Part shown: piece after piece, positions 1 to 10,857 of the stretch
Position numbering within the stretch: the first letter of the stretch is position 1
Layout of the letters: each line of letters begins with the position of its first letter
Assembly (NCBI GenBank): GCA_037179385.1
Contig: CM074189.1
Span: 27,403,648 to 27,467,647, forward strand
Direction: 5' to 3'
DNA length: 64,000 nucleotides
Source of the DNA: Holothuria scabra
Lineage: Eukaryota > Echinodermata > Holothuroidea > Aspidochirotida > Holothuriidae
Translations under genes and position numbers: made by a program
Notes under the pieces: model-generated
What the model saw: only the letters and a program-made list of their open reading frames with translations
Databases searched by the model: none
What the model was told of the DNA's origin: nothing

Positions 1-1828
1 TAAAAGTCGCACGTCGAAGTGAGCAATGTAATTGGTTTAGCTAGTAATGCCCCTATAGGGTAACTGTCGAGGTTAGGGGTGGGGTGATGGAGTGATGGGA
101 GTGCCTAAATTAATTGACCGTTAAGTACCACCTTAAAATAGATCTAAAATGTACTTAACGAAGTTTAGGACTGCTGAAGATTGCATCCAAGTGCACAAAC
201 AAACGAGTGGTCATTTCTTTCTTGATCGAAAATTTTGAATCAAGGATCGACATAAGGAGAAAATAGTACATTGACCCCTAGTCGCCATCTTGGTTTACAA
301 GCTATGTGTATAAAAAAGGGTGCCTTTGTCCTGGGTTGTATCTTCTGGTGCCATTTGACCAAATACCGCAGTTGTTTTAATCGAAAATGAGCATTAAATG
401 CTGGAATTCAAGAAAAATGGGCCAAAAGTGCATTGACCGATCGCGGCCTTCTTGGATTTGATACAAGATGTCTGAAAATCAACAGAAGCATGTACTCTTA
501 TAATCACAGTCCTGAATGTTATGTTTAAAACCCAAAGTGTACAATATTGGTTTTATTTGGGGCTATCAGTTGTACTATTTGAGCTGATGCGAAGTGAGAA
601 CAGGGCGAAATACTGTTTTAGGTACAAAATTGTATTTCCTGAAATTTCACATTGTTAACTTTGAGAGACTGTAACTTTTGTTTCTAAAAAGCAATAACCT
701 TGTTATTATGACACAATAGTACCTATGTATAGAAAACGATTTTAGGAAAGTTTCAATATATTATCTCAAGATTTGTAGAAAATATGAAGATATATGTAAA
801 TTTATGTTATCTAAATTTCGGGAAAAATTGGCTGAAAATTACACATTTTGTACAAAAATGTTATTTATGTCTGCATTTTACCCATCACTTATGGTATCAT
901 TTGATAGGAAATTGAATTGTCTTTCATATGACACCTTACACGTTTTGATAGGAGGTTCTATCGAAGTTTTATTATTAAACATAATGATGCCTACTAAAAG
1001 ATGGCCGACATTTTGAAAAATGGCCCCCAGACCTACTAGCAACGGAGGGTGCACGTCAGACTCACATATCTGAACATCCCAGGTGACTCGCTTCATGCTG
1101 ATATACCTCATTATTGGTACCTAGTTCATCTACCCCAAGGTCCTGGGCTGCCGGTCTACACGTTAACGGAAACAGCGGGAAGGACCTTGGGAATCTAGGA
1201 CAAAAGGAAGGGAGAGTTGCTCGTAAACAACAAGATGTCGTTCCTGTAAAAGGTCATGAAGGGTGCACAATACTACACGACAATTATTTAACTTCTTCCA
1301 ATATCCCCTTATGTCTCGGGAAAGACAACTAGGGGCAAAGAGTGGAGTTCCGATTAATTGTTGAAGACATTGTTTGATAACGTAATTGGTGAGCAAAAGG
1401 TATATATACCAAATCTATGACTCGTTGGTTATAGAGAAAAAAGTAATTTTATATTTTTTTAGAGAAAATAGTTCATACACCTTAATACTCTTAAGATATT
1501 AAAAATACTCTTAATACTCTCTATATTGATGAAGTACTTATCTTTTCTGCAAAAGAAAAATGTTTCTTGCTAAATATCTGATTAGTGAAAACCTAATCTA
1601 TGAGCATAAATTTACCACAATTTTTGTGTCAACATTTTTTATTTCAAACTTTTGGCCACACCCATTTTTCTCTTTACCATAAGTAATTATCAATGAATAG
1701 ATATGGAATTTCAGGAACCAGCTCATATTTGGGGTGCAGACCTCATCATTGTAAAAATGAAAGGGGGTATTTGAATGAACCTTTTATGTTGCAAATTATG
1801 AAAACTAATATGCAAATGAGGTGTTCTT
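1..1828. other. Intergenic stretch, no gene seen
   Basis: I see no coding region or recognisable RNA gene here. The open frames are short, overlap on both strands and show no family resemblance or splice-site logic. The sequence is AT-rich and mostly non-repetitive. Confidence 0.5.
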
Positions 1829-2093
1829 TACAAAAGGAATAGAAAATTTTATAGAATCTTTATGAAAATTCTACGTATGAATAAGTCTCCTTAGAATTTC
1901 TATAGAGAGTATCCTGTAGAAGTAGTCTATAGAGACTGTTCTCGATAGAAACAGCTATTCTGTAGAATTCTAAAAGGACTTCAAATTTCTACAGAGGACA
2001 GTAAACATTTCTACAAAAAATCGTTGATTCTATAGAGTTCTATAGAGCCCTACAGGCATTTCGAGAGGATTCTATAGAAAACTTTTGTATGGG
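1829..2093. repeat. Short element built of TTCTATAGA-type motifs
   Basis: The interior repeats variants of TTCTATAGA and TTCTACAGA about a dozen times; CTATAG is self-complementary. The ends are imperfectly inverted: the left side reads TACAAAAGGAATAGAAAATT then TATAGAATC, and the right side on the other strand reads CATACAAAAGTTTTCTATAG then AATC. It has no coding capacity. It looks like a non-autonomous element of the motif-array type seen at several other places in this window. The family is not known to me. Confidence 0.55.
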
Positions 2094-3060
2094 TATCGTT
2101 GTGTGTGTTTTTGCGTGTGATTCCAACGGTGAGCCTAATCTAAGCTTGCAGAAATACTGTTCAAGCACTGTGTACGCATTTTGTGCTGTGAACCCTATTA
2201 CATTTGTGCAATTTGATTTTTTACACCGTAGCAAAATGGAACAGGTCAGGGGGGAACATGGCAGCTGAAAGGTAATGTAATTCAACAGAAATTGAGTTCT
2301 TCCTTCACCCTGACAATTTTCTTTAGTTGTGCAGTTTATTTCAGTTCACTTAAGCTGAATCTTGAAAGGTTGCTGCTACTCGTCAGACTTGTTTTCACTT
2401 ACTGTTCAAATAATGGCATTGGTTGATTTTAGTAGCCTGTTACGTCAAATGTGAATAATCATGTGTACATAATAGTAACAGGTTTCCAAAGTATTTCAGG
2501 CGGACGTGGATGAAGGGCAATCATCCGAATACAGGGCGGACGGATTTACTGGGTTGGATGAAACGTTAAAAAAATTATAGTCAAGGAATGATATGAGCGA
2601 GAAAGACTTTGCAAAGTCCAACGGCAGACGTAGCTAAATGATATCCAGTTGCCGCACCACAAAGCCGGCCTCTAGATATATCTAGTGTTACAAAACGGCG
2701 GTTAGATGTACACATTTTGTGGTCCTAAATAAGGATTAACATGTCCAACTCTGGGAATGTTGGGATTCTACAAACAAGGTAGGTGTTTTATAAAACAAAT
2801 AACAAATACTTCCATTCGTGCGATAGCGATGAATGATTTCATTCGTTGAAAGATTGAGCCTTCTATTCAACTCAGTCGGCTTTGCCTCGTCAAATAGATG
2901 TGCATCTTTCAAATCATGAAATAATTCAACGTTATCGCCCGAATGAAAATATCGCTATTTGTAAGTTATTCTCTCCAAATAATGTTTTTTACATTGAAGA
3001 ACTCAGAAAGGAATAAAAACAAGGAATACTTAACAATGAGTTATTGTATTAAATAACGCC
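2094..3060. other. Intergenic, possible upstream region of the transporter gene
   Basis: No gene recognised. A pyrimidine tract and AG just before 3091 could be a splice acceptor for an exon that includes the start codon at 3123, so a 5' non-coding exon may lie in or before this stretch. I could not identify it. Confidence 0.35.
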
Positions 3061-3122
3061 ATCATATTGAGACGTTTACTCTTTGTTACAGAGAACAGGG
3101 ATTGAGTGCACCATCTCCAAAC

Positions 3123-4212
3123 ATGGACATTGAGTCGGATATATCAAAGAATTTACACATCAGGTACGTCACTCAGAGACATTCTTGTTCCGTAATACCA
3201 TCGGTAGACTGTATCACAGATTTCTATCAACAAATTACGGCTTTCTTTTCCTTCCTGCAGACAAGATTCGGCAATAAAGGAAACCAATTTTTGCAACAAG
3301 TTTCTGGATTGGGGTAAAATTTTTCTGAACGTAACAGCACGACGGATAGGTTTGTTGTATGGGTTGCTGTCCGGATTGTCTCTGTCTGTGTCATTGCTAC
3401 TTATTAAATCACTGAAAGGGACTCTACCAGCAAATCAGCTCTTATTTGCCAGAAGTGTTTTTATGATGACAGTTAGTATCAATATGTCGTGGAATGAAAG
3501 TAATTGCTTTACAAATGTGGATTTGTTATTATATATCATGTATGGATTTTTCAATGTTGTAGGTATTTTCATATCCTACATAGCACTTATCTTTACTACA
3601 ACAGGCAATGTAAACGCAGTGACAATGAATACGGTGATTCCGTCAGCCATTTTGTCTTATTTTATTCTAGATGAATCTATCACATCTAAACTTAGTATTC
3701 CAATATTTATAACCAACTTTGTAGGAATAGTCCTCATTGCTTATCCTTCATTTACCAAACACGGAGAGACGAGTGATGTACACAGCGATCTCATTGGTGT
3801 TTCTCTTTCTCTAGTTTCATTAATCAGCATTGTTTTAAGTCGTATCGTTGGTAGAAAGTGCAGTCTAAGAGGAACTTTAGACTCATCTTTAATGACTCTT
3901 ACAGCAGGCTTAGTTGGAATGTCATTTTGTATCTTTATTTTATTTGGTGGATTTTCATGGAAGATTTTATCCTCCCTGTCTGATTGGATAAAATTAATTT
4001 TATTTTCCACATTTTCATTACTTGCAAACCAATTCTTAGTTCTTGCAGTGAAGTACGAACAAGCCACCGATGTAGCCATTGTTTCAACTGTGTCGGTCCC
4101 ATTCGCATATTTAGCTGGCCTAATATTATTCAATGAAGTACCAACGGTAGTATGTGTTGTAGGTGCCATAATGGTATTAGGCTCAACCTTAGCGTGTTAT
4201 TTTATTTTTTAA
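3123..4212 (+). CDS. EamA/DMT-family transporter, SLC35G-like, two exons
   Basis: Predicted multi-spanning membrane transporter of the drug/metabolite (EamA) superfamily, closest in layout to animal SLC35G proteins; the substrate cannot be told from sequence. Exon 1 is 3123-3163 and ends CAG before GTACGT. The intron is 3164-3260 (97 bases, with pyrimidine-rich TTTTCCTTCCTGCAG at its end). Exon 2 is 3261-4212. The junction splits an Arg codon and the frame stays open, giving about 330 residues, close to the usual SLC35G length. After about 44 polar residues come roughly ten hydrophobic segments arranged as two EamA repeats (about 45-180 and 190-330). The first repeat ends in the typical region IVLIAYPSF, and the second ends in a hydrophobic VVGAIMVLGSTLACY segment. 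The frame is open upstream of the ATG through a possible acceptor at about 3090, so a further N-terminal exon is not excluded. The family call is from layout and motifs; the specific subfamily is inference. Confidence 0.8.
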
Positions 4213-4355
4213 CATTGCCAACCAAAATTGTGAATTCATATTCGATACCTGTAGCTAACGGCGATATAACCTTTCAAAGTATGGAGCATAGCAGTCAAAT
4301 GGTTAGCAGTTTGTATTCCTGTCGGGTAAGAATGGGAAAAATTTTAATCAAAAGA

Positions 4356-4375
4356 ATATATATATATATATATAT
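4356..4375. repeat. (TA)n microsatellite
   Basis: About ten TA units in the 3' untranslated region of the transporter gene. Confidence 0.9.
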
Positions 4376-4427
4376 CTTGAAAAACAACCAAAAAGTGTAA
4401 AATAGTGCATAAATGCTCTTGGATTTT

Positions 4428-4433
4428 AATAAA
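4428..4433 (+). promoter_or_regulatory. Possible poly(A) signal of the transporter gene
   Basis: AATAAA lies 216 bases after the stop codon of the transporter gene, in AT-rich sequence. It is the first canonical hexamer downstream of the stop that I see. Confidence 0.5.
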
Positions 4434-4628
4434 GTTCTTAAAAACCACGACATTTGATGACTCTTGATGATTTTAATTTGCTCCAAAGTTGTAACTTATG
4501 AGCAGCAGTCACTAATGCATCTAACCCAGGACTAATAACTAACAAATGTTTTTCTATGTTGCTTACAAATTAAAAAAAAACACACATGTTGTGATCAGAG
4601 GAGGTATCATATAGTATGGTCTGTAGCT

Positions 4629-4882
4629 GGCCCGTGTTTGGTCTAACGGTAGAGCATCCGCCTCTCACGTGGAAGGCCGGGTTCGATTCCCAGGTCGAGT
4701 CATACCAAAGACTCTAAAATTGGAACCTACTGCCGTTGTGTGTGATGCTTCAAATAAGCAATGGACAGATGGAGTAGTGAAAACAAGCCAGTGAGCCACA
4801 ACTGAAAAAAACCGTGGCCGGCTCGACTTGAACCAATAGGTTGAAAACTGGGCCGTAAAACTCCATCTAACTAGCTACATGA
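4629..4882 (+). mobile_element. tRNA-derived SINE (tRNA-Glu-like head)
   Basis: The head has both internal RNA polymerase III promoter boxes: an A box TGGTCTAACGG at 4639-4649 and a B box GGTTCGATTCC at 4680-4690. The anticodon-loop region reads CCTCTCACG, resembling tRNA-Glu (CUC). The acceptor ends do not pair well and about 180 bases of unrelated body follow, so this is a SINE and not a tRNA gene. The body contains AGCCAGTGAGCCACAACTG and ends near CCATCTAAC. The same body and end recur without the tRNA head at 51829-51925, which supports a dispersed family. 3' boundary approximate. Confidence 0.8.
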
Positions 4883-7800
4883 TCCAAAGGCGTAGGAAGC
4901 GGGGATGGGGGTGACCGCCACAATGAAAAATGAACGGAAGCATACTTCCGCCCCCATTAAAAATGGATTAGTTCTCGCTCATCGATCCCATTAGTTATCT
5001 TTTCCGAACTCTTAGATGACAAAATCGGTTGTTTACCATATGTGACACCACATCATCAACAGAAACCGGCAGGTATATTGCTATTTTTGTAAACTGTTTT
5101 TCATAGAATTTCAAATTTTCTTCAATGAAAGCTCTACTTGATTTTGAAGTGTTTTGAAATGTCATCGGAGAGTGTCAATTGGTGTGCCTTATGCCTTGAA
5201 GCAGCAACATGACAACGATACAGTCGTAATGCAATCGAGCTTCTTCCAGAAGCAGTTTATAATTTTGTTCCGCCGAACGGCTCTATGCCTGACAGTCGGA
5301 AGGATTTTAGAAAAAGCAATCATTCTCAGATTTGCCACCAATTTACGAAGGAAGAGCATATTCTTCAGTAATCTCCCAACTCTTTAAATTTCCTTACCGA
5401 AAACCCAGAATTCAAAGCTTTCTGCAATACAAACTCCATATCTACATATATATGTTTAAAAGGGGCAAAAATTTCTGCGCGCTTCACGCTCGGATGTTCG
5501 TCCCTAATATATTGGTGTTCACACCGGAAAGGAAAGTAGGAAAACATATAGCTACGGCTTACAAGCCCGAGACTTGTTATTTCCGACTGCCTGGTGGGAA
5601 ACGAATTTTTAAAATTTTCTGTACGCTCTGCCCCAGAAGAAGACAGTCTTTAAGGCAATACTTCATATTCCAACCAGGGAACCATTAGCCTACCGTACTC
5701 AAATGCTCTGATACACACCTATCATCAGATACCTTTCAACCCTGTCAATTGAGTAGTCTGTGTAGATGAATTCTTTAGTTATTGAAGTGTCAAAATGTTA
5801 TCATTGTTCAATGTTGCAGAGCAGTTACATAACTTCAAGAGGCAGGACCGATTGTCCCTGGCTCAAAAAAGTGAAAATTTGAGACACCAGTCAAATACAG
5901 TGCGGTGATCCCTTTTTTTTTCTTCATAAAATTCCGAATTCTTTAACGTTAGGGCGTCGTTAACGTTAACGTTAACGTCGGGCAATTACAATTTTAGCCT
6001 TTAGCCAGAAATTGCTTGTCTCCCGCACCCCATGAAGAAAATCTGATACGATTCTGTCGGTAAAACCAGTCTTAACAGAAGTTAGACGAAATAGCTCAAA
6101 CAAAGAATTTCCATCATACGTAGCCATAGTATTGCACACGATCTAACTTAAAAAGCAAGTAAACGGGCCTATACACCATAAGAACGCCGAGAGCATCTCT
6201 CTGGGAAATGCAAATTGTATGTCACCTTGTTTGTTAAAACTTGCAATTCCCAATAGGTACAAGGGAAATGTTTAACCTATAGACCCACTTAACTTAAAGC
6301 CCCACTTAACTTGAAGCCCCATTAAGAGACCGATAGACCCACTTAACTTGAAGCCCCATTAGAATTTAAAGTGTAATTATAATATACCTATGATGCGATC
6401 GAATGACCGCTTGCTACAGACAAAGCTTCTCCATTTTTAGGAGCAAAACAGTTAAATTCGACCTAGTTTGCGGGTAGTAAGAACCAATTAAAGATTAGTT
6501 CAAAAACTTCATGCCCAGTCAATTAAATTAGCGGTCAAAATCTTTTGCATGGAATTACCGAAGCTGATTTGAGGGGGTTTTTTCAAAATATGTGCTACCT
6601 TCACCCACTGGAAGTAACTTGAGAAAGCGGCACCGCTCTCCCCGGTCTCACTCTAAGCAATCACGATCACCTGCTGCAGTTCAAAAAGTATGACGGGTAA
6701 ATAATCCATATACAGGACCCTCAGTCTGGTAGACCTCGAACGAACATTACATCCAAACTTTGCCGCAAAATTTTAGGTAACACTAAAGAAAGGGCAGTGA
6801 CAGTGCTACGGGAGTGGGGTACTAAGGGACATTTGCTCCTCAATATTTTTCCTCTCCCCAGATGAGTCCAGGTTAGGTTAGTAAGTTGGGTCAACCGATA
6901 ATACAAAACATATCTCTCCTGAGACTTTATTTTCATCCTGAGATCGGCTCTTGCTAAACCATCAGAGCTTCCGGGGGCTTCGCCCCCCCCCCCCCGGATC
7001 CTACTGGGGGTTTGCCCCTTGTCTAAACCAACAGTATAGGCACAATTTGCTTTACGCGAGAAGATTTTTGCCTCCCAACACTTCCGTCTCCCGTAATTCT
7101 CCTTTTCCAATCATTAGAGAGACGCTGCTGGTAATGAATCTATGTTTCTAGATTAGCCTATTTCGTAAACCTACTGTATTCCCATTTATAATCCAAATCC
7201 TGGCCGTTCAATAACTCGTGGCGTACCCATGACCTTTTAAACTAACCCTAACCCAGTAGGGCTAGGGAGTTTGTTCAGAAGGGTGAAATGTAACGAAGGG
7301 ACTCGTTAAAGCAGGATGTTAAAAAAAAAAATCCCGAAAGGGTGTCGACAGGCATTTTTGGTCCGTCACAAGGCGGTTGTTCCCCTCACCATATGGGTGC
7401 ACTGCCACTGCCCTAGCCTATCCATCACGCCTAACCGAACCCCCTAGTCTAAACGTCTGCGGCAATGTCGTAGTGTATTTGTAATTGCTTACTGTAGTGT
7501 ATCTTGAGCGTAACTTGAATCGTTCACAGTGTATATATAGCAGATACGTCATGTACGTAATTTCTTAAGCGACCGATTTATGGTAGCATAATGGTATTAG
7601 GCGGTTCTTTTGGATTTTGCCCATTTTACCCATTTCCGAGGTCAAATTTTGAAAAAAAAATTCTGCCTTTAAATAAGCTTAAGGATTGAGAAAAATGGAA
7701 AACTTTTTGTTGCACTTTTCGTGTACTGGACCTTTTGAGCTTAAATTGACCCGTCTGAATCGGGCAGACTTCGGTGCCTCAGTCGGACAGATGATGAGAA

Positions 7801-8100
7801 AGGGGTGAGATCAGGAGTCGGGCAAAAGGTCACCCTGCCCCTGAGAAAAAGAATTCCTTACGTCCCATGTGGTTATCGTTATGTTTCCTTTACTTGCACC
7901 GACAGGAATTCCTACTAAGAACTGTCGTGCAACTAGCTCACATGTTCACATTTTAACGGAAAACGCAGTCATCAAGATTTGAATGAGCCTTGGTCTATTT
8001 TATTTTATGAATGACTCTTGAGATTTTGCCTGGCAATAGTTTTCTTACTGAATTGTGAAATTTATGAGGCGTAACCCTGTCAAGTGGTAGCCCTGGATAT
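4883..8100. other. Intergenic, no gene recognised
   Basis: Open frames here (for example 5332-5688 on plus and 6721-7110 on minus) show no recognisable domain. Part of the stretch looks like old repeat: around 5465-5500 there is the GCGCGCTTCACGC-type wording found in many marine invertebrate transposons. Around 6280-6360 the phrase CCCACTTAACTTGAAGCCCC recurs in tandem three times with small changes. Confidence 0.45.
6967..7020. repeat. GC-rich hairpin repeat with poly-C tract
   Basis: CCGGGGGCTTCG followed by a run of C can fold back on itself, and a second GGGG/CCCC pair follows at 7004-7018. Related G/C-rich wording (GGGGTCCAGGGG and similar) occurs at 24.35, 24.70, 25.7 and 26.36 kb, so this is probably part of a dispersed repeat. 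Confidence 0.45.
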
Positions 8101-8102
8101 GC

Positions 8103-8372
8103 AATGTTTAAAGGGCAGGAGCAGGCATCCCAAATTGAAGAAGTGTAGTAGACTGTCCAGTTTCATGATTGGCTGTTGGGAGTCATGTGACAAATATTTT
8201 TTCTCTTCAAATGTGAAGTTTACCAGAAATAAATACTTGGTTTACCTTGAATATGCAATACTAAAGTCATAAAATGTAATGAAAGATACTTTGAAGAGAT
8301 ACAAGATAAAAATTGTGTTATTTAGCTTTTCCTTCAAAATAAGTTTGAGGGGACTGTTCTTTACCTTTAGGT
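8103..8372 (+). mobile_element. MITE, copy 1 of a family with TTTAAAGGGCAG ends
   Basis: A 270-base block nearly identical to 9501-9770 in the same orientation. The left end reads AAAGGGCAGGAGCAG and the right end, on the opposite strand, AAAGGTAAAGAACAG, an imperfect 15-base terminal inverted repeat. TTTAA or TTAA lies near both edges, compatible with TTAA target sites, though exact edges are not fixed. It has no coding capacity. A more diverged relative lies at 48975-49130. Confidence 0.65.
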
Positions 8373-9500
8373 TAAAATGTACTTTGGAGAAAAATTAGAG
8401 GGGATGGTGAGAAAAAGCTGCTGATCTGAAATAGGTTTTAAGTGAATACTTTTGCTCTTTAAGCATGTGAAGTAGATCTGTGGCATGATACCTTGGATTG
8501 GCCAATACCCTATCCTTCCTATCTAGACTTAGAGGGCTTGGTGTTTCAAAGCACGAAAATTGTTGAAATAAAAAATGATAGAGAGGTCCTTAATTTGATG
8601 AATCAAGGAGGGAATATAAACATATATGTCTCAAAGAAAATGGAGAGATTATTATTGGCTAGAACACATATTCTGCACTTACCCTATTATCTTTCTAAGT
8701 TTGCCACGCTGTTCAACACTACCCCCTTCCGGGCCCAGACATAGCATAGGCTGGTTTGTTTGCGCCATCCCAGTACAGAGACATGCAACTGCTTATTCAC
8801 TTTGCAGCTGCATTATGTAAAAGTATCAATTACAAGGAGTTTAGGAGAAGGAGATGCTTTTTCAACCAGAATGCAAGGCATTCATACTCGCGAATGGAGG
8901 CGGTCTAACGGTTCTAGTGATATTAACAGCGAGCCGTTAAATTTTAGAAACTCTCTGATACGAGTAACAGGTAGGAGATGGTGAATTTGTTATGATAAGG
9001 TGGTTTGCGCATTTCAGAAAAGGATATCATTGTTGAAAATTTGTACAGGTGAAATATTAGTGATGGGAAATAGAAATTATAGAAACCTTTATGCTACAAG
9101 CTGGAGTTTTAGAGAAGTATAATATGTGGGTGTACGTATAAAATGATGTTAAAATTGACTAAACAAAACAGGTATTGGATGATATGATGAGCCAGAACTA
9201 GAAAATTGTTTAGATTGCAGAAGAATTGCTTTAAGAATAATTTCCGGCCAAAACTGTCAGAATTTTACGCATATGACTGGAAGTTCAAAATATCAAAATT
9301 TCCTCATGAATGACAATTTCAGTTGTTTTTATAACTTCCATAGTGTTCTCAGTATTGTTCGATGGCAGTGCTAATTATTACGGTTCGGCAGTTCATCAGG
9401 ATCACCTGTGTGTGAATGCATCGCATGATCACAATCTTACAAAGCTGCATATACTTCCAGATCAAAACAGATGCAACTTAGCTATCATCTTGGCTAATGA
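8373..9500. other. Spacer between two MITE copies
   Basis: No gene recognised. Open frames at 8493-8744 and 9310-9507 have no known family resemblance. Confidence 0.4.
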
Positions 9501-9770
9501 GGTTTAAAGGGCAGGAATAGTCATCCAAAATTGAAGAAGTGTAGCTAGACTGTCCAGTTTCATGATTGGCTGTTGTGAGTCATGTGACAATGTTTCTTCT
9601 CTTCAAATGTGAAATTTACCAGAAATAACTGCGTGGTTTACCTCGAATATGCAATAGTTAAGCCATAAAATGTAATTAAAGATACTTTGAAGAGAAGTAA
9701 GATGAAAATCGAGTTATTTAGCTTTTTCTTCAAATAAGGTTGGAGGGACTGCTCTTTACCTCTAAGGGTA
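9501..9770 (+). mobile_element. MITE, copy 2 of the same family
   Basis: Direct copy of 8103-8372. The ends read AAAGGGCAGGAATAGTC at the left and, on the opposite strand, AGAGGTAAAGAGCAGTC at the right. The two copies differ by scattered substitutions and small indels, so they look like separate insertions, or an old duplication, and not a fresh tandem copy. Confidence 0.65.
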
Positions 9771-9837
9771 GAGAAAGATAATACGCAGACTTTTACTTTC
9801 CTACTCCCTCATCCGAGATCTCTCTTCCCATTCCTAG

Positions 9838-10140
9838 CCCAGGGAAAAATTCCTGTTGAGACCTGTTGAACAGGTATCAACAGGTACCTGTTGAACTGGT
9901 AATTGGAACAGGCACAACAGGTATGAACAGGTGTTAACAGGTATGAACAGGTCTCAACAGGTGTGAACAGGTCTTAACAGGTCTCAACAGGGAGTGAACA
10001 GGTCTAAACAGGGAGTGAACAGGTATGAACAGGTGCAACTGGTCTTCAACAGGTATAGCCCTAACTGGTCTTCAACAGGTGCAACTGGTCTTCAACAGGT
10101 ACAACTGGTCTTCAACAGGTGCAAAATGTTTTAACAGGAA
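9838..10140. repeat. AACAGGT motif-array element (CCCAGG terminus)
   Basis: About twenty close copies of AACAGGT spaced 10-20 bases apart, broken by GTGCAACTGGTCTTC variants in the right half. The left edge reads CCCAGGGAAAAATTCCTGTT. The inverted counterpart at 16305-16564 has the same edge wording on the minus strand, so these are two copies of one element type, not chance minisatellites. Confidence 0.7.
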
Positions 10141-10518
10141 ATACTATATAGTGATGAATTTTTGCAACAGGGAGGTTGGGGGTTCAATTCTGGCAAGGTC
10201 AGAGCAAGATTTGTGAATGGTTTGTTGTGTGAAACAGAGAGATCTAATTTACCTGTACATGTACAACAAAAATTTGCACAAGACAAAGTTTATTTGGCTA
10301 TGATATACATACTGCATGTTTAGTCAAACCCTAGTAGCATTCCATTGTAGCAAAGTGATGATAGATAGCACACATCATGTAGATAATAAGCCAGTAAAAT
10401 GCTAAAAATTGAAAAATTCATTAATCCACAGGTTTGATAAACATCACTAACCCATATGAAAGAGAAGAAATTAAATATAGCAATACTGTATTTCATTTGA
10501 GACTTTAAAATACACAAT

Positions 10519-10857
10519 GGGGGTTCTAGCCAGACCATTCAAACTGGGTGCTGCACCCAGTTTGAATTTACTTTTTTTTAAGTCAGCACCCAGTTTGATT
10601 TTTCACCACCCAGTTTGAATTTCATCATATGCGTACTCTAAACATACTTTAGGCTACACTGCACAGTATCAGACACATAAACATTCAATTGATTGAATGA
10701 TTGTGCTGATACTGGAAATAACCAATAATCAGGCAACTGACCACAGACAAATGTCATTTAGATCTTGAGATATGGCCAACATCATGTGAGAATGATGCAA
10801 TGTTGATTACAGTAACTCCCATGATCCAGTTTGACATTTTTCCTGGCTAGAATCCTA
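10519..10857. mobile_element. Small TIR element with CACCCAGTTTGA repeats
   Basis: The left edge GGTTCTAGCCAG matches GGATTCTAGCCAG read on the minus strand from 10843-10855, giving a terminal inverted repeat of about 12 bases. Inside its left part the phrase CACCCAGTTTGA occurs three times directly, plus an inverted partner TCAAACTGGGTGCTG that forms a hairpin at about 10540-10565. Flanks TACACAAT and TACATATT could be a decayed 8-base target duplication, which would suggest a hAT-type MITE. Confidence 0.5.

Noticed and set aside
3741..4169. 142-codon open frame on the minus strand inside the transporter gene
   Set aside because: It is the antisense of the membrane-protein coding sequence and has no independent support.
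4629..4702. Functional tRNA-Glu gene
   Set aside because: A and B boxes are good, but the acceptor stem does not pair and SINE body sequence follows; the tail recurs at 51829.
5332..5688. 118-codon plus-strand frame with basic composition
   Set aside because: Partly GCGCGCTTCACGC-type transposon wording; no domain recognised, so not listed as a gene.
8103..9770. LTR retrotransposon with 270-base LTRs
   Set aside because: No primer-binding site, polypurine tract or gag/pol remnants between the copies; each copy has its own inverted ends, and a relative occurs alone at 48975.
9838..10140. CRISPR-like array
   Set aside because: This is animal DNA, spacing is irregular, and the motif is short and occurs inside an element with transposon-like ends.
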